Below, one piece after another: positions 17,003 to 25,956 of a stretch of 64,000 bases of DNA. The stretch is taken from contig NZ_JACXST010000003.1 of NCBI RefSeq assembly GCF_014850975.1, positions 186,001 to 250,000 on the forward strand. Direction: 5' to 3'. Below the pieces are notes generated by a model, which was given only the letters and a program-made list of their open reading frames with translations, was not told the origin of the DNA and made no database searches. The stretch is from Methylomonas fluvii (GTDB lineage Bacteria; Pseudomonadota; Gammaproteobacteria; Methylococcales; Methylomonadaceae). The position numbers were made by a program, and so were the translations under genes. Numbering within the stretch: the first letter of the stretch is position 1; each line of letters opens with the position of its first letter.

Positions 17003-17806
17003 TCAGTCTCGTGCCCGTAACCGGCGCAACGCGTTGATAAGCGCGGGCGGAGCCCAACCGAGCATAAGCCGGTGCAGATAGACTTTTCGGAAAGTGGCTT
17101 CGGCGCGAACGCGAATGAGCTCATGCCAGTGCCAGCCCACGTTTAGCATGGTTACGCGCATATGCTGGTGAACTCGCGCTTCCTCCGGAAAATGGCCGGC
17201 CAAGATTTCCAGGTCGCCCCGGTCGCGGCGCAAGCTAACGGCAGGTAGTTCGCCGCGCGAGACAAATCCGCATACATTCCAGCAATGATTGATAAACTCG
17301 CCTTCGCGGACATTGAAGCCGGATAGTACCAGGTTATACATCAGTGTTCCCAAGTTCCAACCGGTATTGACGTGGCCGCCGACCAGGACTGGCGCGTATT
17401 CGGGCACCACTAGAAAAAGCATGCCTTGCGGTTTTAACACGCGTCTGATTTCGGCAAGCGCCAGTCCAGAATTCTGTACATGTTCCAGAACGTGCGAACA
17501 CCATACGGCATCAAACGATGCATCCGCAAAGCAGGACATGTCGCAGATGTCGGTGTCTCGCGCCAGCTTAACGGCGTCCGGCAGGGGCGATGCCGGGTAA
17601 GAGTCGATTTCGAACCCGGTCGCGGTGACGTGCTTGCCTTGGCTGGCGAAACATCTCGATGCGTATCCGTCTCCCATACCAATGTCCAACAGGGTTTGAA
17701 ACCGGAATTTGGAGGTTTGTTCGAGCAGGTCGGCCATTCCACGGCGGGATGGCGGGTCGACGGTGGGGCCGGAGTGGCGATCTGCTTCTGGTGCCTGGTT
17801 TGTCAT
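17003..17806 (-). CDS. Class I SAM methyltransferase
   Basis: This 267-residue protein has a Methyltransf_11-like core: LLDIGMGDGYASRCF (SAM loop), FDAVWCSHVLEHVQNSG, and a following VLKPQGMLFLVVPE strand. Its ATG at 17806 overlaps the epimerase stop (ATGA), so the two are translationally coupled. It lies in the polysaccharide operon and probably acts on a glycan intermediate. Confidence 0.83.
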   Translation of the reverse strand: MTNQAPEADRHSGPTVDPPSRRGMADLLEQTSKFRFQTLLDIGMGDGYASRCFASQGKHVTATGFEIDSYPASPLPDAVKLARDTDICDMSCFADASFDAVWCSHVLEHVQNSGLALAEIRRVLKPQGMLFLVVPEYAPVLVGGHVNTGWNLGTLMYNLVLSGFNVREGEFINHCWNVCGFVSRGELPAVSLRRDRGDLEILAGHFPEEARVHQHMRVTMLNVGWHWHELIRVRAEATFRKVYLHRLMLGWAPPALINALRRLRARD

Positions 17807-18750
17807 TGTCCGAAGTCGCTATTTTGCAAAATGGTTGCCGACAGAGCGTCGTTAAAAGACATGCGGGCTATCCAGTTTAGCAGCTGGCGTGCCTTGTCGG
17901 GGTTGCCCAGCTGGCTGGGACGGTCGATTTTACGCCGGCGGATGGGATCGGTCTCGATGCGGATATCCCGTTCCAGGAGATTTGCCATGGCGCGAACCAA
18001 CTCTTCGACCGAGTGTTCGCTGCCCGAACAGAGGTTGAAACTATCGTAAGCGACTGTCCGCCGGTCGTCGCGCAACAGGGCTATCAATCCGGCTGCGGCA
18101 TCGTCGGCATGCAGGTAATCGCGTTTGGAGGACAAATTGCCCAGGCGTAACGTCGTAGTGCCGTCGCCGTTTTTCAGTTGCGCGGTGATGTCCGGGATCA
18201 GGTGGGCGTTCGGGTCGTCATGGGCGATGGTATTGAAAATGCGCGCTACCCGGCCAACGCCGCCACTACGCTGGGTCCAGAAGCGCAATTGGGATTCGGT
18301 GCAGGTTTTGGCGAGGGCGTAATTGTCGCAGGCCCACAGCGGGGTGCTGTCCTCGCTGAGCCGGGCGTCTTCCCAGGCGTAGACCGCGCCGCTGGAGGCT
18401 ATGACAACCCGGCCGATGGCGTTGTTTTCCGCTGCGCACAGCAGGTTTTCGGTACCGGTCACGTTGACATCTAGGCAGTAAGCGCGCTGAGTCTCGCAGG
18501 TGGGAATGTGGTGCACGGCGGCCAGGTGCAGAATGGCGTCGGGGCGGAAGTTGCGGAGAAGTTCGTCGAGAGCGTCGGCGTTGCGAATGTCGCCTTGCAC
18601 CGTAAACGCGGTGGATTTCGGCATAGGCAATCCGCTGGAAAGGTTGTCCAACACGGCGGTTTCCACCCCCAAACCCTGCAATTGCGCCACCACCCGCCGG
18701 CCGATCATACCCGCGCCGCCCGTCACCAAAACTCGGGAAAGTTCGTTCAT
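17803..18750 (-). CDS. NAD-dependent sugar epimerase/dehydratase (extended SDR)
   Basis: This 315-residue protein has the nucleotide-binding VTGGAGMIGRRVV motif at residues 9-21, HLAAVHHIPTCE at about 75, and a catalytic YALAKTCTE (YxxxK). It belongs to the extended SDR family that epimerises or dehydrates nucleotide sugars such as UDP-hexoses. The gene sits between the ligase/polymerase gene and a methyltransferase in the polysaccharide operon. The particular sugar cannot be told from sequence. Confidence 0.87.
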   Translation of the reverse strand: MNELSRVLVTGGAGMIGRRVVAQLQGLGVETAVLDNLSSGLPMPKSTAFTVQGDIRNADALDELLRNFRPDAILHLAAVHHIPTCETQRAYCLDVNVTGTENLLCAAENNAIGRVVIASSGAVYAWEDARLSEDSTPLWACDNYALAKTCTESQLRFWTQRSGGVGRVARIFNTIAHDDPNAHLIPDITAQLKNGDGTTTLRLGNLSSKRDYLHADDAAAGLIALLRDDRRTVAYDSFNLCSGSEHSVEELVRAMANLLERDIRIETDPIRRRKIDRPSQLGNPDKARQLLNWIARMSFNDALSATILQNSDFGQ

Positions 18751-18790
18751 GTGCGGCCTGTCTCCGGCGATTCTTGCGTCGATATGTTCA

Positions 18791-20086
18791 TTAGGGACTT
18801 GTCCTACCAGTCATGCGTTTTTCCGGGCAAGGATACGCCAAGGCATATTGGTTGGCGATGACTAGGGCCAAATGTATCGTAAAGCCGTAGAACGGCAAGT
18901 AAAAATCGAAAAGCCCGAAGCAAGGTAAGGTAAGCAGCCAAAGTAAAATCCAATGGCGTCCCGCCGCGCCGATCCCGCGTTTCAATAGCGGCATCCATAT
19001 TGAATACAGGAGCAAGGCGTAAGCCGAGAACCCGGCCAACCCTGTTTCGGAGAGGATTGCCAGCATCAGGTTATGGGCGTGTAGCTCGCCTCGGTCGAAG
19101 CGTCCGCCAGTGTAATCCGGGGTCAAAAATTGGAAGACGCCCGCTCCCAGGCCGGTCCATGGGTGGCTGCGCCAGGCCTCGAAAGCACCGGCCCAAATGT
19201 AGGTGCGCCCCAGGGAAAACGCCGTTAGTGGGCTTTCGTGGATGGCGCTGGTCAGTTCAGCGTGGCGCTTCCACAGCATGAAGGCTAGGAAGCCGGCGAG
19301 CAAGGCGATGCCGCCGAGGATCCTCCAAACCCCGTAAGCGAGAAATTCTTTTCGTCGCAGTAAAGCCATACCGCCGGCGAACGCCACCAGTGGTACCAAG
19401 GCGTTGCGGGATTCCGTCAGCAGCAGCGTCAGACACGCCCCTGTGACGGCCCATAACCACGCAGGCTTTGTTAACCTGTTGAGGAGGTAAAGCTGTGTGA
19501 CCAATAGGGCCAGCATCACCGAAATGGCGCAAAAAATAGCCGGATGTTCATAGATTCCGGAGACCCTTGGCAAATATTTGAAGCTCGCTTCGGGATGGAA
19601 GGCTAGAGACAAGTTTTTTAGGACAGCGCTATCAAAACGCACACCGATACTCAGCAGGAGGTTTCCCCAAAGGGCCAGCAATGCTGCCTTGGTCGCCGCC
19701 AAGGGGAAAGCAGGAAAAGCGAGAGCCAGATTCAGCAAGATCCACAACAGCAGCAAGGACGTGCCGTATTTGATGGCGAATTTGATGGCGATAACAGGAT
19801 GCGCCGACATGAGTACCGAGGCTGCGAGCGCGGCCATACAGGCTAAGACAGCCAGAAACGGCAGGCGGAGTACAGGCGGTATGCCTTGTCGCCGCCACAG
19901 CCAAACTGACGAGGCGCCGACCAATACGCGGATAGCCGTCGCGCCGAGGGAGACACCGCTGCCCAACCAATCGGCTATGACGACTTGTTGCAGGCTGAAC
20001 AGTAGGTAGGCAACCAGGCACAGTACCGTCGTAATGGCGCTTGGCGTCAGGGGGCTGGTCGAGCTGACGTCTTTGCACAAGGCCAT
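18791..20086 (-). CDS. O-antigen ligase/polymerase-like membrane protein (Wzy/WaaL type)
   Basis: This 431-residue protein has about ten or more transmembrane segments and a large loop containing HPWTGLGAGVFQFLTPDY and ELHAHNLMLAILSETG. That loop resembles the Wzy_C/O-antigen ligase domain with its conserved Arg/His residues. In this operon it would either polymerise repeat units or ligate the glycan to its carrier. These two roles cannot be separated by sequence alone. The start lies 3 bases after the wecB stop. Confidence 0.82.
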   Translation of the reverse strand: MALCKDVSSTSPLTPSAITTVLCLVAYLLFSLQQVVIADWLGSGVSLGATAIRVLVGASSVWLWRRQGIPPVLRLPFLAVLACMAALAASVLMSAHPVIAIKFAIKYGTSLLLLWILLNLALAFPAFPLAATKAALLALWGNLLLSIGVRFDSAVLKNLSLAFHPEASFKYLPRVSGIYEHPAIFCAISVMLALLVTQLYLLNRLTKPAWLWAVTGACLTLLLTESRNALVPLVAFAGGMALLRRKEFLAYGVWRILGGIALLAGFLAFMLWKRHAELTSAIHESPLTAFSLGRTYIWAGAFEAWRSHPWTGLGAGVFQFLTPDYTGGRFDRGELHAHNLMLAILSETGLAGFSAYALLLYSIWMPLLKRGIGAAGRHWILLWLLTLPCFGLFDFYLPFYGFTIHLALVIANQYALAYPCPEKRMTGRTSP

Positions 20087-20089
20087 GCG

Positions 20090-21181
20090 TCAAAGATGGG
20101 TGTCGGCGGTTGCTGTCAATGTGTCCAGAATTCGCCGGTAGGCGAATCCGTCACCGAAAGGATTGTTCCAAACCACCGGGCGCTCGAGCAGTGCCAGCGC
20201 AGCTGAGCGCAGATCGGATGCGCTCAAGCTGGCGGGTAAGACGCAGCCGCCGTTCTCTAATGCCTCCGGGCGTTCCATATTTCGGCGCAGAATCAAGCAT
20301 TTGCGTTGCAGGATGCAGGCTTCTTCCTGGACGCCGCCGCTGTCGGTCAGAATCAACGCGGCGTTCTGCAGCAAGGCCAGCATATCCAAATAGCCGACCG
20401 GATCGGTTAAGGTAATCTGGTGGTGGTTTGCGGCCGCCTGCCGTTGGTGTTCGCCTAGACGGGGATGTATTGGAAACACCAACGGGAAGCCGGACGCTTC
20501 GGCAATGTCGGCAACTGCGTCCATCAAGGTGGCAAAATGGGCCGGATCATCGGTATTCGAAGGGCGGTGGCAGGTCAGTAGACTGTATTTTCCCTGCGTT
20601 AAGCCGAGCCTGTCCAAGATGTCGGAACGCCGTTGGGCGGTCTCCGCATAATCCAAGGCGGCATCGACGATGGTGTTGCCCGTGATGTGAATGTGGCCGC
20701 CGCGGATGCCTTCGCCGACCAAATAATTGGCCTGGTTGGCAGTCGGGCAGAAGAGGTGGTCGGAGAGATGGTCAATTAGCACCCGATTGATTTCTTCGGG
20801 CATGCTGCGGTCGTAGCTACGCAACCCGGCCTCGACATGCGCGAGGGGGATGCCGAGTTTGTTGGCGGCGAGTCCGCCTGCCAACGCGCTGTTTGTATCT
20901 CCTTGCACGACTACAACAGAAGGGCGTTGTGCCAGCAATACCCGTTCTATGCCGGTCAACATCCGACCGATCTGCTCACCGTGCGAAAGGGAACCGATAC
21001 CCAGATGGTGGTTAGGCTCAGGCAGTTCCAGATCATTGAAAAAAACACGATCCATCCGTTCGGCGTAATGCTGATTGGTATGAATAATCGAAAACGGCAA
21101 GCCTTCGCGGACGCTGGCCTGAATCAGTGAAGCAAGTTTGATGATTTCCGGGCGTGTACCCAAGACGTAAGTGATGTGCAT
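20090..21181 (-). CDS. wecB: UDP-N-acetylglucosamine 2-epimerase (non-hydrolysing)
   Basis: This 363-residue protein fits the WecB/MnaA family in length. Family marks include VLGTRPEIIKLA at the start, VQGDTNSALAGGLAANK, HVEAGLRSYDRSMPEEINR and LLTDSGGVQEEA near the C-terminus. It interconverts UDP-GlcNAc and UDP-ManNAc, a precursor for enterobacterial-common-antigen-like or capsular glycans. It is embedded in the operon with 6 bases to the upstream glycosyltransferase. Confidence 0.92.
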   Translation of the reverse strand: MHITYVLGTRPEIIKLASLIQASVREGLPFSIIHTNQHYAERMDRVFFNDLELPEPNHHLGIGSLSHGEQIGRMLTGIERVLLAQRPSVVVVQGDTNSALAGGLAANKLGIPLAHVEAGLRSYDRSMPEEINRVLIDHLSDHLFCPTANQANYLVGEGIRGGHIHITGNTIVDAALDYAETAQRRSDILDRLGLTQGKYSLLTCHRPSNTDDPAHFATLMDAVADIAEASGFPLVFPIHPRLGEHQRQAAANHHQITLTDPVGYLDMLALLQNAALILTDSGGVQEEACILQRKCLILRRNMERPEALENGGCVLPASLSASDLRSAALALLERPVVWNNPFGDGFAYRRILDTLTATADTHL

Positions 21182-21187
21182 GGTCTA

Positions 21188-22309
21188 TCAGTGTAATGTC
21201 TTAGCGTACAGATTTTTGTACAAAGCAGCATATCTATGCGCCATCTGCTCCGCCGTGAAATACTGCCAATACCGGTGTTCCGCATGGCGTCCCATTTCGG
21301 CGGCTTTGGCGGGGTTATTCAGTAGGTAACGCATGGCGGCGCGTAACGAGGTGGGGTCGCTGGGCGGAACGACCAACCCGGTTTCATTGCCGATGTTGAT
21401 ATACGTGGTTCCCGTGCCGATTTCACAAGAGATCATGGGCTTGCCGTACATCGCGCCTTCCAACAATGAAATACCGAAGGCTTCCGAACGCAAATGCGAC
21501 GGGAATACTACGCCGTAACAAAGTTCCAGAAGAGCCGCCTTGTCTTCTTCTGGCAGGTAACCGAAAAAACGGAGGTGGTGAAGCTTGAGTTGGGCGGCTT
21601 TGCGTTTCAATTCGTATTCTGTCGGTCCGGCACCGACAATAGCGATGCAAATATCGGTTTCCTTGGCGGCTTCCAGCAAGATGTGCAACCCCTTGTAATA
21701 GCGCAATACGCCAACGAACAGAAAGAAACGCTCGCCTAGTTTTTCTCGCCAAAAACTCAAACGTTCCGGGTCTGGAACCGGATAGGTGGTTTTATCTAAT
21801 CCTATCGGTATGACACTGACCTTGGCGGCATATTTTTGCAACACCGTGCTGGTTGCCAAATAGTTGGGAGAGGTAGCGACGATATGATCGACGTCGTGCA
21901 TGAACCGATTCATTAGTGGGCGATAGACGCTGAGGAGTAACCTTTGGCGGATGATGTCGGAGTGATAAGTCACGAGATAGGGTTTGTTGATACGGCCTGC
22001 AAAATGCAGCAGGTCCATAAAGGGCCAGGGAAAGTGGTAATGGATAATGTCGGCTTGCTGAGCAAGCTGCTTAAAGCGCATGAACGCAGAGGCGGAAAAC
22101 CCCGTGGATGCGAGCTGAAAGTCGCGCCGGGCGCGGTGGACCTGGTAGCCGTGCACTTCAATTGGATGGGTATCGGCGCCAGTCGTCAATGTGAGGACTG
22201 CGGTTTCGATGCCGAGTTTGTTGGTTCCTCGGGCAATCTGGTCGATGACTTGTTCGATGCCGCCCATGGTTTCAGGGAATGCCGTTTTGTAGAAATGCAG
22301 GATACGCAT
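21188..22309 (-). CDS. Glycosyltransferase family 4-like protein
   Basis: This 373-residue protein has the GT-B fold of GT4 enzymes. The N-terminal acceptor part contains GGIEQVIDQIARG. The C-terminal donor part contains FLFVGVLRYYKGLHILLEA and the E-x7-E motif in RSEAFGISLLEGAMYGKP. It would add a sugar to the lipid-linked repeat unit on the cytoplasmic side. It is 7 bases downstream of another GT4 gene. Confidence 0.9.
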   Translation of the reverse strand: MRILHFYKTAFPETMGGIEQVIDQIARGTNKLGIETAVLTLTTGADTHPIEVHGYQVHRARRDFQLASTGFSASAFMRFKQLAQQADIIHYHFPWPFMDLLHFAGRINKPYLVTYHSDIIRQRLLLSVYRPLMNRFMHDVDHIVATSPNYLATSTVLQKYAAKVSVIPIGLDKTTYPVPDPERLSFWREKLGERFFLFVGVLRYYKGLHILLEAAKETDICIAIVGAGPTEYELKRKAAQLKLHHLRFFGYLPEEDKAALLELCYGVVFPSHLRSEAFGISLLEGAMYGKPMISCEIGTGTTYINIGNETGLVVPPSDPTSLRAAMRYLLNNPAKAAEMGRHAEHRYWQYFTAEQMAHRYAALYKNLYAKTLH

Positions 22310-22316
22310 GCCCGTC

Positions 22317-23459
22317 TCAGTCGCTCAAGGCAGCCGCGTAGGCCAGCAGGGTCAGTTCTGTGCATTTCTCCCAACTAAAGCATGCCGCTTGCCGTAGGCC
22401 GTTTTGGGTTGCTGCCGAGCGCCATTCTTCGTTTTTCAGGCCCATGGCGATCAGCTCGGCGAGCCGGTCCGTGTCTTGTGGCGCGAACATGGCGGCCGCA
22501 TTACCGGCGACTTCGGGGAGCGAGGCGGTATTGGCACAAATAACCGGAACGCTCGAGGACATGGCTTCCAGCACCGGCAAACCAAAGCCTTCATAAAATG
22601 ACGGGAACACGAAGAGCCGGGCACCGGCCATCAGTGCCGGCAATCGAGCGTCCGGAACGAAGCCCAGGTAGCGCAACCAGCCTTCCTGCTCGGCTTGCCG
22701 AATTCTGTCATGGAGTGCCTGGCTGTTCCAGCCTGAATGTCCCGATAGTACCAGCGGATATAGCCTACGCAAGGGTAACGGCAAGCCCGCGTAGGCATCC
22801 AGCAAAACGCCGAGATTTTTCCGGGGTTCTAGGGTACCTACGTATAGGCAGTAACTGCCGGGATTCAGTTGGCTAGCGTTGAGCAGAGGTGCGAGTTCCG
22901 GTGCGGAGCGCGGATAAAAAATGCCGGCGCTTGCCAAGGGTGTGACGAAAATTCGCTCCGCCGGCCAATTGAAGTACGCCATGATTTCCCGTTTGGAAAA
23001 CTCCGAAACCGTGATCACGGCGGTGGCGCGCTCAAGTGCCAGGGCCATTTCCTTTCGCAGAAAGTTTACCCGATCCGCCCGGTGGCACTCCGGCAGAGTG
23101 AATACCGAGATATCGTGGATAGTGACAACGCTCCGTCCGGCGAATTTCGGCAGATAGTAGTTGGTTCCGTGATAAAGGGCATTGTTGACGTGCTGGATTG
23201 AACGGGCTTTGCCAACCGAGTGCATTTTGCGGTAAGCATCGAGTAGCGGGCTGTATTTTGAAAAGCTGTCGCGTAACCACGTGACGACCGCTGGCCGATG
23301 CCGTGCTTCGGGGATTTGGGGCAAGAGTTTCCCGCCATGCGAAAACCAAATCTCGCCGATTTCCGGATGCTGTGCCAGTTGTCGGGCTAGTTGGCTGGTA
23401 TAGCGTCCGATACCCGTCAGCGGCTGCCTAATGGCATCGGTTGATAAAATAATATCCAT
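22317..23459 (-). CDS. Glycosyltransferase family 4-like protein
   Basis: This 380-residue protein carries GT4 features: ITGIGRYTSQLARQL-type N-terminus (LTGIGRYTSQLA), YVGTLEPRKNLGVLLDAY and FPSFYEGFGLPVLEAMSS with the E-x7-E pair. It is predicted to transfer a hexose in polysaccharide assembly. It stands between the chain-length gene and the second GT4 gene. Confidence 0.9.
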   Translation of the reverse strand: MDIILSTDAIRQPLTGIGRYTSQLARQLAQHPEIGEIWFSHGGKLLPQIPEARHRPAVVTWLRDSFSKYSPLLDAYRKMHSVGKARSIQHVNNALYHGTNYYLPKFAGRSVVTIHDISVFTLPECHRADRVNFLRKEMALALERATAVITVSEFSKREIMAYFNWPAERIFVTPLASAGIFYPRSAPELAPLLNASQLNPGSYCLYVGTLEPRKNLGVLLDAYAGLPLPLRRLYPLVLSGHSGWNSQALHDRIRQAEQEGWLRYLGFVPDARLPALMAGARLFVFPSFYEGFGLPVLEAMSSSVPVICANTASLPEVAGNAAAMFAPQDTDRLAELIAMGLKNEEWRSAATQNGLRQAACFSWEKCTELTLLAYAAALSD

Positions 23460-23490
23460 TTAAGTTCGGTGCGGAGGGTTCGGTTGCTTT

Positions 23491-24675
23491 TCAGGTGGCC
23501 GGAAAATGCGGGGTGATTCGTCGGCGGATTGCGCGAAATGTTAACACGACAGGGGGAAGCAACAGCCAGACCGCCAGGAACGTGATAACAGCCACCGGCA
23601 CGGGGCGCCGGAGCAATATGGGGGTACGAAAGCTGGTCGGCAGGGTTTTAAACTGCCAAAGGTCGGTGTATAGCAATGGGTCCAGCAAATGCAAGTCCAA
23701 ATCGTGCGAGACTTCTTGCGTTATCTGCGATTGCTGATCGGTTGACGCAAATAGCGTTTTTTTCCGCTCATTCAGCCAGGCGGCCAAGTCTTTGCCCGTA
23801 AGCGGGGGCGGGGTGCCGATTTCGGCTAGGAAGCGTCCGCGCAATGCCATTTCCTCCTGCTGCCGGCGTACGGCGCGCATACTGGCATTGGCCTCGGAAA
23901 TGGTCGCCTCGAGCGCCACGATTTGCGCAAGTGGAGACAAATACTTGCCGCCTCCGCTTTCGACTGAGACCACGGTCGTGGTATCCATACGGCGCAATTC
24001 GGGATAGGTTTTGAGCAGTTTTTGCATGTCGGCGATACGCTGCTCGCTAAGGTCGACAGCGAACTGTTGCCGGATTAGTTCGATCGCGGTTTCATCGCGC
24101 TTTCGCGCCATGGTTTGCCTTTGCTCCTGCAAATAGTTCGTCAGCCTGTGGTGGATCATGGTTTGGCGGATGTGGTTGGCCATGGCCTCGAACCGTTGCG
24201 CGGCGGCTTTTTCGTCGCTTGCCGTTATAGAGATTTCCAGACCCAGGGTGTCTGATTTCTTCGGATCGGCGTTGGGGGTTTCCTTGATATCGTCGCGGCG
24301 GAGGGCGGTTTTGTACTGGATGCGGGATTCCCAGAAAGCCGGCGTCAGAAAATTTTTCTCCAACGTTTGCCGTTCCCGGTCCTCCAGGCTCGTCATAGCC
24401 GAGAGAGAGGCTTGAACTAGCGCCTTGTCCGCCAGCAGCGGTGAGAAAGTGCGCCATTCGTTCAAACTTAACTGTGGAGCATCCAGAATGGCCGTAACCG
24501 CGTAAACGGGCCGGAACGAGACCCAGGCTGCGGCCGCAAGAGCCGTTAAAAGGGCGGCGGGGAATAGCAAGCGCGCAAAGCCGCGATAAAACGTCCAGAT
24601 TTTCAAGGTTGCTTCGGTTAAGGATATTTCGTCCGGGTAGTGCGCTGTGGAAGGAACGGAAGATTTCGTGTGCAT
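23491..24675 (-). CDS. Wzz/GumC-like polysaccharide chain-length or co-polymerase protein
   Basis: This 394-residue protein has a transmembrane helix near residues 35-52 and a second near the C-terminus (about 360-382). Between them is a long, charged, coiled-coil-rich periplasmic region. That is the topology of polysaccharide co-polymerases (Wzz family). No tyrosine-kinase domain is fused. It should set glycan chain length with the Wzy-like protein at 18791. Confidence 0.78.
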   Translation of the reverse strand: MHTKSSVPSTAHYPDEISLTEATLKIWTFYRGFARLLFPAALLTALAAAAWVSFRPVYAVTAILDAPQLSLNEWRTFSPLLADKALVQASLSAMTSLEDRERQTLEKNFLTPAFWESRIQYKTALRRDDIKETPNADPKKSDTLGLEISITASDEKAAAQRFEAMANHIRQTMIHHRLTNYLQEQRQTMARKRDETAIELIRQQFAVDLSEQRIADMQKLLKTYPELRRMDTTTVVSVESGGGKYLSPLAQIVALEATISEANASMRAVRRQQEEMALRGRFLAEIGTPPPLTGKDLAAWLNERKKTLFASTDQQSQITQEVSHDLDLHLLDPLLYTDLWQFKTLPTSFRTPILLRRPVPVAVITFLAVWLLLPPVVLTFRAIRRRITPHFPAT

Positions 24676-24711
24676 GAATAATTAAACCGAACAAATGATT
24701 TGTCGCTCAAA

Positions 24712-25953
24712 TCAGGCCAGCGGACCGAAAAAGCTTTTCCGCCGGGTCATCCCTATATAGAGTGCCAGCCCCAATCCGGCTTCCGTCATGATTGTCGCCC
24801 AGGCGGCTCCCAGTATGCCGTATGCGGGGATCAGGGTGAAATTGAGCGAGATGTTCAGGAGTGCCGAGAAACTAGCGGCCCAAGCATAGCATCTTTCTCG
24901 GTTTGTCGCGATGGCGAGCTGAGTAAGAACGGCGTTGGGCAGCATGAAGGCCAAGCCGAAAAACAGCCAGCCAGCCAGTTCGGCGGATGCTCCGGCATAA
25001 GCAGCACCGAAAAACAGCCGCACCGCGACGGGGGCCGCAAAGTAGCCGACACCGGCCAGCAGAATGCCCACACCGATTGCCGCTAACAGCAGCTTGCCGC
25101 TCAGTTGGCGTAGCGCATCCGCGTCTCGCCATACCAGCCGCAGCTCTCTGAAACACATGGCGGCGATCGGCGCGATTAACAGTGCCACGCCGTCAAACAG
25201 ACGGTAAGCGACGGCGTAATGGCCTACCGCTGGCGTATCCCCGAGCACCTGATGCAAAATCACAATATCGATCCTGTGGTAGATGGTGGTGGTCAGTTCG
25301 ATCCAGACAAAGCCGAGACTTGCTCTGTAGACGGAAGGCTCCAAAGGGTAATGCGGACGCAGTTGGCCGCCCCTGACCGACATCGCCCAGCATGCCATTA
25401 GTAATCCGCTGCCCCAGGATAAGAATACGGCGTTTGGGCTGGGGACGGTTAGCAGTGCGACGGCGGTGACCGGTAAGGCGCCGAAGGTTCTGCCGTATAT
25501 CTGCCAGTGGGCTTCTCCGTAAAAATCCCCGGCGCTCTTAAGGCGCGCGGATATCTGTTGGGACAGCACGATTGCGCCGAAGCAGAAGATGGCGCAGGAC
25601 AGCCTCGCGGCCTCGGGGAGCGGCAGCGCAAGGGCTGCGCCGAGCATCATTGCCAGCGAAACGGCCAGTAAGTGGCCCCGCGCCAGCCCGGGCAGAGCCG
25701 GCGTCAATCCGGCCAATGCCGGGGTGGCGGAAGTGTTTTCTCTCAGCAGCAAGGTGGAAAGTCCAGCGTTCTGGAGCGGTACCAGCAGCGTGGCTGCGCT
25801 CAGAACATAGGAATAGGTGCCGAAGGCTTCCGGCCCCAAGCGGCGCGCCAATAACACCGATATGCCCAGCGATACCAGGGCGACGTAAAACGTGGCCAGC
25901 CATTGCGCCGAAGCCGAACGGAGTTGCGCGCGAAGCGCGGCCGGCAGTGGCAT
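24712..25953 (-). CDS. Oligosaccharide flippase (Wzx type) 1
   Basis: This 413-residue protein has the Polysacc_synt-type N-terminus: FYVALVSLGISVLLARRLGPEAFGTYSYVLSAA, with the LGPEAFGTY motif typical of this family. About twelve hydrophobic helices follow. It would translocate undecaprenyl-linked repeat units. It follows the ABC transporter gene by 3 bases. Confidence 0.87.
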   Translation of the reverse strand: MPLPAALRAQLRSASAQWLATFYVALVSLGISVLLARRLGPEAFGTYSYVLSAATLLVPLQNAGLSTLLLRENTSATPALAGLTPALPGLARGHLLAVSLAMMLGAALALPLPEAARLSCAIFCFGAIVLSQQISARLKSAGDFYGEAHWQIYGRTFGALPVTAVALLTVPSPNAVFLSWGSGLLMACWAMSVRGGQLRPHYPLEPSVYRASLGFVWIELTTTIYHRIDIVILHQVLGDTPAVGHYAVAYRLFDGVALLIAPIAAMCFRELRLVWRDADALRQLSGKLLLAAIGVGILLAGVGYFAAPVAVRLFFGAAYAGASAELAGWLFFGLAFMLPNAVLTQLAIATNRERCYAWAASFSALLNISLNFTLIPAYGILGAAWATIMTEAGLGLALYIGMTRRKSFFGPLA

Positions 25954-25956
25954 GTT